Assembly: GCA_036160955.1 (NCBI GenBank)
Contig: JAYYDJ010000076.1
Span: 1-7,271 of the forward strand
Length of the DNA stretch: 7,271 nt
Direction: 5' to 3'
Source: GCA-2699365 sp036160955
Lineage (GTDB): Bacteria; Verrucomicrobiota; Verrucomicrobiia; Opitutales; Coraliomargaritaceae
This document shows positions 1-6,007 of the stretch, in pieces. The notes beneath the pieces are model-generated. The model was not told the DNA's origin, searched no databases, and saw nothing but the letters and a program-made list of their open reading frames with translations. The position numbers and the translations under genes were made by a program. Position 1 is the first letter of the stretch, and each line of letters starts with the position of its first letter.

Positions 1-1003
1 TAATGAAGGCGTCGTAGCTCCAATCATCTGATAGAGCATTCGTCCAATCGCCATCAGCACTGTTCAGTGATTGCGTATCTGATAAGCTGGTTGTAGTACT
101 AACATCTACCTTTCTTAGACCTGTCCATTTGCTACTGATACTGGTTGCAAAGCTCTGTTGTTGATCTCGGCCTGGTTCATCGGAGTAAGTCGTGAAGTCT
201 GTGTTGCCAAGGGTCCACTCGTCATAGCCATTATTGACATCTGCGTAGAAGAGGGTGCCATCCCACTGCCAGTCTGCATTTGGCTTCCAGCGAAGTTTGA
301 GTCGTGTGGTGAGCTCGTCACGCTCATTGGTATCGCTACGATTTAAGAATGCGTTATCACGAAATCCGTCTTGATTTAGCTGATGCACTGATAAGCGAAA
401 GCTTATACTTTCAGGATCGACTTGATTCAAAGGGCCACCAATTGCGTAGCCTGCTGCAAATAGAGCATCCTCACCAATTGTGGCCTCTGCTTGACCTGTC
501 CAGTAAGGGGTCGGATCATTGGAGACGATTTTAATTACACCGCCTGCTGCATTTACACCAAAGGCGCCTGCTTGCGGACCACGCAGTACTTCTACTTGTT
601 GCGCATCAAATAAATTGCCGATAGTGCCGAGACCGGTGAAGTCGAGATCATCGACTAAAAAGCGCACCGAGGAATCAGGTGTTTCACCCTCAAATTGTGA
701 ATTCTCGCCGATACCGCGAATCTGGATGAAACGCGGGCGAGATGAGCCACCAGACCAAGTAAGATTCGGAATCTTGTTAATAATATCTTCGAAGTGCTGC
801 GCACCGCTGCGCTGGATTGATTTACTGCCGATTGCAGAAACACTAGCAGTAGTACTCTGCAGTTCAGATTCCCAAAGTAAGCCGGTTACGACTACGTCGG
901 GTAATTCATAAATAGCTTCGGCTTGATAAGCAGACGTTTCGTTACTAGCAGGCAAGCCACTTGCAAAGGCGGAGAGTAGTAGGGATGTTTTTAGTTTCGT
1001 CAT
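1..1003 (-). CDS. TonB-dependent outer-membrane receptor, N-terminal part (probable thiamin or thiamin-precursor uptake)
   Basis: This frame is open from an ATG at 1003 to the window edge, giving 334 complete codons; the barrel C-terminus lies outside. Residues 1-26 look like a signal peptide (MTKLK, then a TSLLLSAFASGL core). A TonB-box-like stretch DVVVTG sits at 36-41. A plug domain covers about 50-165, with IRGIG at 95-99 and the family signature LRGPQAGAFG...GGVIKI at 140-159. The start of the beta-barrel follows, with alternating polar/aromatic strands such as LTTRLKLRWKPNADWQWDGTLFYAD. Such receptors import scarce ligands across the outer membrane using energy relayed by TonB-ExbBD. 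The substrate cannot be read from the protein, but the TPP riboswitch directly upstream points to thiamin, a thiamin phosphate or a precursor. Start choice: ATG 1003 gives a typical signal peptide. An in-frame ATG five codons upstream (1018) would add MIEIH and is a possible alternative. Family identity is near certain; the ligand is inferred. Confidence 0.93.
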   Translation of the reverse strand, partial: MTKLKTSLLLSAFASGLPASNETSAYQAEAIYELPDVVVTGLLWESELQSTTASVSAIGSKSIQRSGAQHFEDIINKIPNLTWSGGSSRPRFIQIRGIGENSQFEGETPDSSVRFLVDDLDFTGLGTIGNLFDAQQVEVLRGPQAGAFGVNAAGGVIKIVSNDPTPYWTGQAEATIGEDALFAAGYAIGGPLNQVDPESISFRLSVHQLNQDGFRDNAFLNRSDTNERDELTTRLKLRWKPNADWQWDGTLFYADVNNGYDEWTLGNTDFTTYSDEPGRDQQQSFATSISSKWTGLRKVDVSTTTSLSDTQSLNSADGDWTNALSDDWSYDAFI

Positions 1004-1005
1004 AT

Positions 1006-1033
1006 GGATCTCTATCATGATTAGTTGAGATCC
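1006..1033 (-). promoter_or_regulatory. Start-site-sequestering hairpin (riboswitch expression platform)
   Basis: In the transcript, GGAUCUC (1033-1027) and GAGAUCC (1012-1006) form a perfect 7-bp stem with a 14-nt loop. The stem ends 2 nt before the receptor's AUG at 1003, so it covers the place where a ribosome-binding site must be (the GAGA at 1012-1009 is the only weak SD-like core). The alternative in-frame AUG at 1018 lies in the loop. The 5' arm overlaps ACCGGAUC (1036-1029), which is perfectly complementary to GAUCCGGU (1110-1103) inside the TPP aptamer. The two pairings cannot coexist, as expected for a translational riboswitch. The pairing is seen in the sequence; the switching is inferred. 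Confidence 0.6.
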
Positions 1034-1080
1034 GGTGTCTGGCGATGGAATGGGATAGTACATAGAAAAAGACGTACTGC

Positions 1081-1180
1081 TCCTTTCCCTACGCAGGTGT
1101 CAACCGGATCAGGTTCGAAGGGATCACTTTGTGCCGAAACAAGGAAGTATCTCAGACCCATACCAGGTCGCCCCTAAGGA
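1081..1180 (-). promoter_or_regulatory. TPP riboswitch (THI element)
   Basis: The minus strand carries the conserved THI-box blocks in order. P1 is formed by UCCUU (1180-1176) and AAGGA (1085-1081). Then come GGGGC, the pyrimidine-sensing CUGAGA block (about 1155-1150), a variable P3 arm around GUUUCGGCAC, the block GAACCUGAUC (about 1115-1106) and GCGUAGGGAA (about 1095-1085). These are the hallmark residues of the thiamin pyrophosphate aptamer. It precedes the TonB-dependent receptor, with 77 nt between P1 and the AUG. No hairpin followed by a U-run is seen, so translational rather than transcriptional control is likely. One oddity: helix P5 (CCGGU against ACCUG) has an internal C-U mismatch where most family members have a base pair. 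Confidence 0.96.
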
Positions 1181-1186
1181 TGCCTT

Positions 1187-1216
1187 TACACAGCAACAGC
1201 ATGTTTTGCTTGTCAA
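1187..1216 (-). promoter_or_regulatory. Candidate sigma70-type promoter for the riboswitch-receptor transcript
   Basis: A perfect TTGACA -35 box lies at 1216-1211 on the minus strand. The -10 is poor: TGTGTA at 1192-1187 (18-bp spacing) or TGTAAA at 1190-1185 (20-bp spacing). With the former, transcription would start near 1180, exactly where aptamer helix P1 begins. The placement between the ACT gene's stop and the aptamer fits, but the weak -10 keeps this tentative. Confidence 0.4.
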
Positions 1217-1280
1217 TAGAGAAGAGCTCAATTTAGACGCAGTCGCTCTTTAAAAAGTTTTATTCAGCGTGAACCGCTAC

Positions 1281-1742
1281 TTATCGCGCAATATCGTTCT
1301 GACCAATTACTTTTAACTGGTGGCGCTGTAATGTATCAGCTGCTAATTCGTTGTCTTCAAGCCGTAGTGCGAGCGCATAGCTTCCATTAGGACGAATAAG
1401 AAACGGATATACGTAGTGAATGTTAATTTCCGCCTGTACAAGGGCTTGGGTCACTTGCTTAAGATCTGATTCTTTATCTAACTCGACTGCAACTAGTTCA
1501 CTTTGAACAAAAGAAAATTGGTGTCGGGTTAAAAGCTTTTCTGCCTCTTGTGGATAATCCACTATAAATCGTACCACGGAGCTATCTGTTGTATCTAGTA
1601 TGGATAACGCCATTATGTGAACCTGATGCTCACTCATCAATCCAACTAGTTCATTGAGGCGACCAACCTTATTATCTGCGTGAATTGAAAATTGCAGAAC
1701 TGGTCGAAAGGGACCCGGATGACAGAGCACTTCGGTAGACAT
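1281..1742 (-). CDS. Tandem ACT-domain protein, putative amino-acid-sensing regulator
   Basis: This 153-residue protein is made almost entirely of two ACT-like folds, at about 14-83 and 84-148. The first has the typical ligand-loop pattern ADNKVGRLNELVGLM (22-36), followed by VHIMALSILDTTDSSVVRFIVD (41-62). The second carries LVQAEINIHYVYPFL (101-115) and ends with LALRLEDNELAADTL. ACT domains bind small ligands, usually amino acids, and commonly dimerise to control enzymes. No catalytic domain is attached, so it probably acts as a stand-alone sensor or regulatory subunit. Similar proteins are familiar from Opitutae-type Verrucomicrobiota and are sometimes named acetolactate synthase by transfer; no ThDP-enzyme domain is present, so that name would be wrong. 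It lies 81 bp after yicC. No Shine-Dalgarno is visible; a TAATAT box at 1754-1749 sits 6 nt before the ATG, so a separate, nearly leaderless transcript is possible. The target is unknown. Confidence 0.85.
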   Translation of the reverse strand: MSTEVLCHPGPFRPVLQFSIHADNKVGRLNELVGLMSEHQVHIMALSILDTTDSSVVRFIVDYPQEAEKLLTRHQFSFVQSELVAVELDKESDLKQVTQALVQAEINIHYVYPFLIRPNGSYALALRLEDNELAADTLQRHQLKVIGQNDIAR

Positions 1743-1823
1743 TATTTTATATTAGGTAATAAATACCACTATGCACGTACTTTTTTATTTTCCGCATGCT
1801 TCGCTAAAGCGTTTTGCGATGGC

Positions 1824-2711
1824 TTACTCAATATTTTGTACCTGCTCTCGAATACGCTCGAGCTCATTTTTCCCCTCAATTACAGCTCGAGTGATTTCGA
1901 TCTGAGTGGATTTACTTCCGGTAGTATTAAGTTCACGGTGGATTTCTTGGCACAAGAAATCCATTTTTCGCCCACTTACTTCGTTGCTCGAAATGAGCTC
2001 TCTAAATTGTTCCAAATGACAGTTCAAACGAGTTAATTCTTCACTAATATCAGCTCGGTCAGCAAATAGTGCGATCTCTTTTAAGACACGTGCATCGTCT
2101 AAATTGATTTCTAGGTTGAGCTGTTTTAGTCGCTCAAGTAGTGCATTGCTGTATCGATTGCTTGCGCCAGATGCGTGTTCTTTAATTTTCTTAACTAAAG
2201 CTTCTAGTGCGCAGATGCGCTGCTCTAAGTCATTGGCTAAAGCCTTACCTTCGCATTGGCGCATGCCGTTAATATCCTTTAAGGCTAGTTCGAATGTTTC
2301 TTTAATTACTTTTTCCAAAGTACGCCAATCTGGGAGTGCTTGTTTATATTCCTGAGACTTGGCGAGGTTTAGTATAATATGGCTGTCTATTTCAAATGTG
2401 TAGTTGTGCATGCTAGCATATTCACGTAGCCTATGCAGAGTCTGTTCTAGCTGTTCGTTTGAAAACCGAAGTCCGTGCGTCGTAGTTGAGGGCGTTTCAG
2501 CTTTTATCTGAATGTTTACACGGCCGCGCTGAAAATGTGGCTTTAACCACTTAGCGCAGAGTTGATCCAAGCCGCTCCATTCACGCGGGACATTGGTAAT
2601 AACATCTAAGCTTTTACGATTAATCGAGCTAATTTCGATCGTAATTTGTAGGTCGGTTCCACTAATTTCTGTTGTGCTACAGCCGAATCCTGTCATACTT
2701 TTTATAGTCAT
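1824..2711 (-). CDS. yicC: YicC/YloC family endoribonuclease
   Basis: The 295-residue product has the family's normal length and its signature ends. The N-terminus has SMTGFG at 5-10, followed by a VEIRSVN-like IEISSINRKSLD (25-36) and QRGRVNIQIK (61-70). The C-terminal block runs EELTRLNCHLEQF (224-236), GRKMDFLCQEIHRE (247-260), NTTGSKS (262-268) and finally REQVQNIE at the extreme C-terminus. Members are cytoplasmic oligomeric RNases; E. coli YicC has been linked to small-RNA turnover, but the substrate here is unknown. The middle section (about 120-205) is helical and charged, as usual. It follows the CPBP gene by 28 bp and so probably belongs to the same transcript. Its ATG at 2711 has no Shine-Dalgarno, which suggests coupled or SD-independent initiation. 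In many bacteria this gene neighbours gmk; here it sits with pyrimidine genes instead. Confidence 0.95.
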   Translation of the reverse strand: MTIKSMTGFGCSTTEISGTDLQITIEISSINRKSLDVITNVPREWSGLDQLCAKWLKPHFQRGRVNIQIKAETPSTTTHGLRFSNEQLEQTLHRLREYASMHNYTFEIDSHIILNLAKSQEYKQALPDWRTLEKVIKETFELALKDINGMRQCEGKALANDLEQRICALEALVKKIKEHASGASNRYSNALLERLKQLNLEINLDDARVLKEIALFADRADISEELTRLNCHLEQFRELISSNEVSGRKMDFLCQEIHRELNTTGSKSTQIEITRAVIEGKNELERIREQVQNIE

Positions 2712-2739
2712 AAATAACGGTTAACTAGAGAAGATGGTT

Positions 2740-3627
2740 TTATGGAGAGATTAAACTACCAGATTGATTGATAAGAAGCAGCATAAGTAAGCTGAAACTA
2801 TTAAATAAGGCGTGGAAACTAATTGCCACTATTAGATTACCATTCGACTCGTAAACATGCGCTAGTAAAATACCGACAACTAAAAGAGGGCCAAATGACA
2901 TTAGATTGCCATGCAGCAGAGCAAATATGATACCGCTAATTACCTGTGCTGAAGGGATCAGTGTAAGGCTTTTTAAGAAGCGATAAATACAGCCACGAAA
3001 AATAACTTCTTCAACGATAGGGGCTAGCAGAACTGCAAAAATAACTAATAATCCAATTGCTACTGGATCTCCACCGTTACCAAATAATTGAATTAACTCT
3101 TGAGGAGGAGTTGGCCCAATCCAGCCAAATTTTTGAAAAAATTTGAGTAATCCATTCCAAATTAGACTGACTACCCAAATAATGGGTAGATAGCGTAAGA
3201 ATATTGGAACTGAACGAAGCAGCGCATTGATAAATGTGTAAGGCTCACTATTGATTCTTCCAGCAAACTGATTTGGGTAATAACACCGACATATAAAGAA
3301 AACCAACAGAAGTGGTAATTGTAGTAGAATAATTGATACAACTGCTAACCAAGGCGTAAGCTCGATTTGCCCACTTTCATTGGATGTAGTGTATTCGGAA
3401 ACTATGGGTGCAGTTAGCGCTTGCGCTAAAAACACAGCGCCTACAAGGCCACAAATAAAGATTCCAAAATTTACCCATCCTATAGACCAAGGTGGAATTG
3501 GATTATTCTGTTGTATAGAACTGTTTGGTAATAGCCATCTAGCAAACCACAGAGCAGCACTTAATCCAAGCGCAGTCACAATAAGCAGTGTGGCAAGCAC
3601 TGCTGGTAAATCCATTTCTTCTAGCAT
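2740..3627 (-). CDS. CPBP-family intramembrane metalloprotease (Abi/CAAX-protease-like)
   Basis: This 295-residue integral membrane protein has about eight hydrophobic segments (roughly 8-30, 48-70, 92-114, 139-160, 189-205, 226-240, 246-260 and 265-287). The three family motifs are intact: EExxxR (E206, E207, R211 in VEEVIFRG), FxxxH (FALLH, H239) and HxxxN (HALFN, H272 and N276). In this family the glutamates and histidines form a membrane-buried metal site for peptide-bond cleavage. Bacterial members serve in varied roles, including bacteriocin immunity, and the substrate cannot be inferred here. The ATG at 3627 lies 2 nt after the pyrC stop and has GGA five bases upstream (inside the pyrC end), indicating translational coupling. 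A second in-frame ATG at 3615 would remove only four residues. Function within a pyrimidine operon is unexplained; co-transcription may be purely organisational. Confidence 0.93.
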   Translation of the reverse strand: MLEEMDLPAVLATLLIVTALGLSAALWFARWLLPNSSIQQNNPIPPWSIGWVNFGIFICGLVGAVFLAQALTAPIVSEYTTSNESGQIELTPWLAVVSIILLQLPLLLVFFICRCYYPNQFAGRINSEPYTFINALLRSVPIFLRYLPIIWVVSLIWNGLLKFFQKFGWIGPTPPQELIQLFGNGGDPVAIGLLVIFAVLLAPIVEEVIFRGCIYRFLKSLTLIPSAQVISGIIFALLHGNLMSFGPLLVVGILLAHVYESNGNLIVAISFHALFNSFSLLMLLLINQSGSLISP

Positions 3628-3629
3628 AG

Positions 3630-4925
3630 CTATCCAGTAATTACAGCTCCATCAAACACTTGTTTGCCATTCACGTAGGTAGCTTTGACCCGTCCTTTTA
3701 ATACGCGCCCCTGCCATGGGCAATTTTTTGAACGACTAAAGAACTTATCGGTTTGTACTGTCCACTCTTCGTCTGGATCAATTAGGCAAATATCGGCTGC
3801 CTTTCCAATGCTTAAAGTGCCAGCATCGAGATTACAAATTTCTGCTCCCTTATGACTCATGAGCGCAATTACTTCCCCTAAAGAGAGGCGGCCGCTGTGG
3901 TAGAGAGTTCCCAAAGTACTAGCTAGTGAGTTTTCCAGTCCGATAATACCGAAGGGAGCTTGTTCTAGTTCACAGTCTTTTTCGCTAGGAGAGTGGGGTG
4001 CGTGATCTGTTGCAATACACTCTAAGGTGCCATCACAAAGACCTTCAATTAAAGCTTCGCGGTCTTCCGCCGTTCCCAGTGGAGGGTTCATTTTGTATAT
4101 AGGGTCATATTCATGCAAGTTGGCATCAGTGAATTCTATATGATGTGGACTAGCCTCTGCACTAACGGATATGCCACGTTTTTTGGCAGCTCTTAAAATG
4201 TCTACAGAAGCTGCTGAACTAACGTGTTGCATATGAATGTGCGCACCAGTTAGGCGGGCTAAAATAACATTGCGCGCAACAATAATATCTTCTGCAGCTT
4301 TAGGCCAGCCACGTAAACCTAATTTTAGCGACCATTCGCCCTCGTTCATAACAGCTCCTTTAGTTAAGCTAGAATCTTGGCAGTGATCCATGATCGGTAA
4401 ATCAAACATATGCGCATATTCGACGGCTCTGCGCATAATTTCATTACTTTGTACGCATTTTCCATCGTCGGTAACTGCTACAATTCCAGCCTTTTTAAGT
4501 TGTCCCGTTGGAGCCAGTTCCTTTGCGTTCATTCCCATGGTTAAGCAACCCGTTGGGTATATTTTAATAACAGATTCACGATCAACCTTATCCATGATCC
4601 GTTGTATGGTGCCTGCGTTGTCACAAACTGGGCTTGTATTTGGCATGCAAACAACCGTAGTAAATCCACCAGCTGCAGCTGCTTCACTTCCTGACCGAAT
4701 GTTTTCTTTATGTGTCTGTCCAGGGAATCGGAAATGTACATGTATATCGACTAGACCGGGAGCCACGACTAGACCGGTTGCGTCAATTTTATTCGCTTTT
4801 TTCTGCTGAGACTGGCTCAGGCTCTTTACGATGAAACCATCTACAGCATAAACTTCACCGAGACAATCGCGCCTGTTGGCAGGATCGATAACTCGTCCTC
4901 CAGTTATCCAAAGTATGTTACTCAT
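3630..4925 (-). CDS. pyrC: Dihydroorotase, type I
   Basis: The enzyme cyclises N-carbamoyl-L-aspartate to L-dihydroorotate, the third step of de novo UMP synthesis, in the cytoplasm. The 431-residue length and motifs fit the type I amidohydrolase class: the metal-binding D60-I-H62-V-H64-x-R66 followed by PG, N96 in MPNT, the TDDG segment (D153) used in place of a carboxylated lysine in the Aquifex-like branch, H181 in MDHCQD, H234 in QHVS, and D307 with H311 in ATDHAPH. All catalytic positions are present, so it is expected to be active rather than a pseudo-dihydroorotase like some PyrB partners. The C-terminus has the usual small beta domain (GTLSIGKAADICLID...VKATYVNGKQVF). The ATG at 4925 is 17 bp after the pyrB stop, without a Shine-Dalgarno. 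Type I enzymes often associate physically with PyrB, consistent with the adjacency. Confidence 0.97.
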   Translation of the reverse strand: MSNILWITGGRVIDPANRRDCLGEVYAVDGFIVKSLSQSQQKKANKIDATGLVVAPGLVDIHVHFRFPGQTHKENIRSGSEAAAAGGFTTVVCMPNTSPVCDNAGTIQRIMDKVDRESVIKIYPTGCLTMGMNAKELAPTGQLKKAGIVAVTDDGKCVQSNEIMRRAVEYAHMFDLPIMDHCQDSSLTKGAVMNEGEWSLKLGLRGWPKAAEDIIVARNVILARLTGAHIHMQHVSSAASVDILRAAKKRGISVSAEASPHHIEFTDANLHEYDPIYKMNPPLGTAEDREALIEGLCDGTLECIATDHAPHSPSEKDCELEQAPFGIIGLENSLASTLGTLYHSGRLSLGEVIALMSHKGAEICNLDAGTLSIGKAADICLIDPDEEWTVQTDKFFSRSKNCPWQGRVLKGRVKATYVNGKQVFDGAVITG

Positions 4926-4942
4926 AATACAAGATGGTTTAT

Positions 4943-5902
4943 TTAGGCGGGTAGATGGATTTCCTTTTTGTGATAATAGCTGTGGCAGAGGTGTAGCACA
5001 GCCATACGAACAAAAACACCATTAGTGACCTGATTTAGAATGACTGAGCGTTTGGAGTCTGCTAGGTTAGTATCTATTTCTACTCCCCGATTGATCGGCC
5101 CTGGGTGCATGATTACAGCATCTGGTTTTAACCAATTAGCGCGCTCATTATTTAAACCGAATGAACTAGTATACTCACCAATTGATGGAAAGTGAGAGGA
5201 GCTCTGACGTTCGTGTTGAATGCGCAGTAACATTACAGCATCTGCATCCTCAAGGGCTTTTTGTAGATTGTTACAGACAGTTACCCCCATGGATACAAAA
5301 CCTTCAGGGACAAGCGTGCTAGGACCTGCAATGGTGACTCTTGCACCGAGTTTTTTTAAACAATAAATATTAGATCGGGCGACTCGGCTAAAAAGAATAT
5401 CTCCTAAAATTGTGACATTTTTACCTTTTAGAGTACCCCATTTCTCAACTAATGTAAAACAGTCCAATAATGCTTGGGTTGGATGCGCGTGAGAGCCATC
5501 TCCAGCATTGATTAATGGAATATCTACAACTTTACTCATGTAGTGTGCGGCCCCAGATGCGGAGTGCCTAAGAATAATAATGTCAGCTTGTAGAGCCTGC
5601 ATGTTTTGGGCTGTATCCCTTAATGTTTCGCCCTTGGACAAGCTACTAGCTTCTGCTGTCATAGTAAGGGTGTCTGCACAAAGTTTGTTAGCAGCGACTT
5701 CAAAGGCAAGGCGCGTGCGCGTACTAGGTTCTAAAAAAAGGTTCACCACTGTACGACCGTCCAAATAAGGCTGCTTTGAGCGTTCTGCTTGCATAGCAGT
5801 CTTAAAGGCCCGCGCCACATAGAAAATTGTTTCTATCTCGTCACGAGTTAGCGGCTCGATGGCGATTAAGTCTTTACGATTCCAAGTAAGGGGTTTGCTC
5901 AT
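4943..5902 (-). CDS. pyrB: Aspartate carbamoyltransferase catalytic chain
   Basis: PyrB joins carbamoyl phosphate and L-aspartate to give N-carbamoyl-L-aspartate, the committed step of pyrimidine synthesis. The 319-residue length is typical. The carbamoyl-phosphate site is visible as FLEPSTRTR (57-64, with S60, T61, R62, T63), the swinging SLSKGET loop (87-93, with K90), LRHSASGAAH (111-120) and HPTQALLD (140-147). The aspartate-binding domain shows GDILFSRVARSN (167-178), LRIQHER (226-232) and MHPGPINRGVEI (265-276). No pyrI regulatory-chain gene is next to it, so nucleotide feedback of the E. coli kind is not indicated here. The start is fixed: an in-frame TAA lies 6 nt upstream of the ATG at 5902. 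No Shine-Dalgarno sits at the normal distance, although a very strong one lies 27 nt upstream (described separately). It is the first gene of the probable operon. Confidence 0.98.
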   Translation of the reverse strand: MSKPLTWNRKDLIAIEPLTRDEIETIFYVARAFKTAMQAERSKQPYLDGRTVVNLFLEPSTRTRLAFEVAANKLCADTLTMTAEASSLSKGETLRDTAQNMQALQADIIILRHSASGAAHYMSKVVDIPLINAGDGSHAHPTQALLDCFTLVEKWGTLKGKNVTILGDILFSRVARSNIYCLKKLGARVTIAGPSTLVPEGFVSMGVTVCNNLQKALEDADAVMLLRIQHERQSSSHFPSIGEYTSSFGLNNERANWLKPDAVIMHPGPINRGVEIDTNLADSKRSVILNQVTNGVFVRMAVLHLCHSYYHKKEIHLPA

Positions 5903-5908
5903 GTTTTT

Positions 5909-5938
5909 TTAGTCAAGATGCAAAATACAGATCACCTC
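5909..5938 (-). promoter_or_regulatory. Strong misplaced Shine-Dalgarno with a possible 4-codon leader ORF before pyrB
   Basis: GAGGTGATC at 5938-5930 (minus strand) is complementary to nine consecutive bases of the usual 16S rRNA 3' end, far better than any other ribosome-binding site in the window. It lies 27 nt before the pyrB ATG, too far to serve it directly. Ten bases after its GAGGT core there is TTG-CAT-CTT-GAC-TAA (5923-5909), in frame with pyrB and ending 6 nt before the pyrB ATG. Ribosomes could translate this tiny ORF and reinitiate at pyrB, or use the site as a standby position. The SD match is seen; its use is inferred. Confidence 0.3.
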
Positions 5939-5987
5939 TCTAAATTCCCCAATGTGTCCGAGTAGAAGTAAAGGGCAAGTAAATTGG

Positions 5988-6007
5988 CAGTTGTTTACAG
6001 TCGTTTA
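5988..6007. repeat. 10-bp tandem direct repeat upstream of pyrB
   Basis: Two adjacent decamers, TAAACGACTG then TAAACAACTG on the minus strand, differ at one base. The 10-bp period is about one helical turn. The junction forms the TGTAAA of the candidate -10 box, so a protein bound here could affect transcription of pyrB. No known operator consensus was recognised, and chance origin is possible. Confidence 0.4.

Noticed and set aside
519..911. Open frame of 130 codons on the plus strand
   Set aside because: It lies antisense inside the TonB-dependent receptor gene. Its translation is rich in Ser, Pro and Cys with no recognisable domain, whereas the minus strand encodes an intact plug domain.
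1057..1085. Transcription-terminating expression platform for the riboswitch
   Set aside because: The leader has a U5 run (about 1070-1066) but no stable GC-rich hairpin directly before it; the only local stem is 5 bp (1078-1074 with 1061-1057) and contains the U-run in its loop.
1232..1280. Possible intrinsic terminator after the ACT gene
   Set aside because: A 4-5 bp stem (AGCG with CGCT), which overlaps the stop-codon region, is followed by TTTTT only about 12 nt later, and a second 6-bp stem has a 17-nt loop and no T-run. Neither is convincing.
1755..1823. Hairpin-like CGCTTTAGCG in the yicC-ACT spacer as a terminator
   Set aside because: The stem is four base pairs and is followed by an A-rich, not a T-rich, stretch in the transcribed strand.
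1692..2036. Plus-strand frame covering the ACT-yicC gap
   Set aside because: It overlaps conserved coding sequence of both minus-strand genes (the REQVQNIE end of YicC and the ACT start) and has no ribosome-binding site or family resemblance.
2740..3627. CPBP protein as evidence of a phage-defence or bacteriocin-immunity island
   Set aside because: The family is sometimes labelled Abi, but it sits tightly inside a pyrimidine operon without mobile-element, toxin or bacteriocin genes nearby.
4390..4809. Open frame of 139 codons on the plus strand
   Set aside because: It is antisense to the catalytic part of pyrC, whose motifs are all intact, and its product resembles no family known to me.
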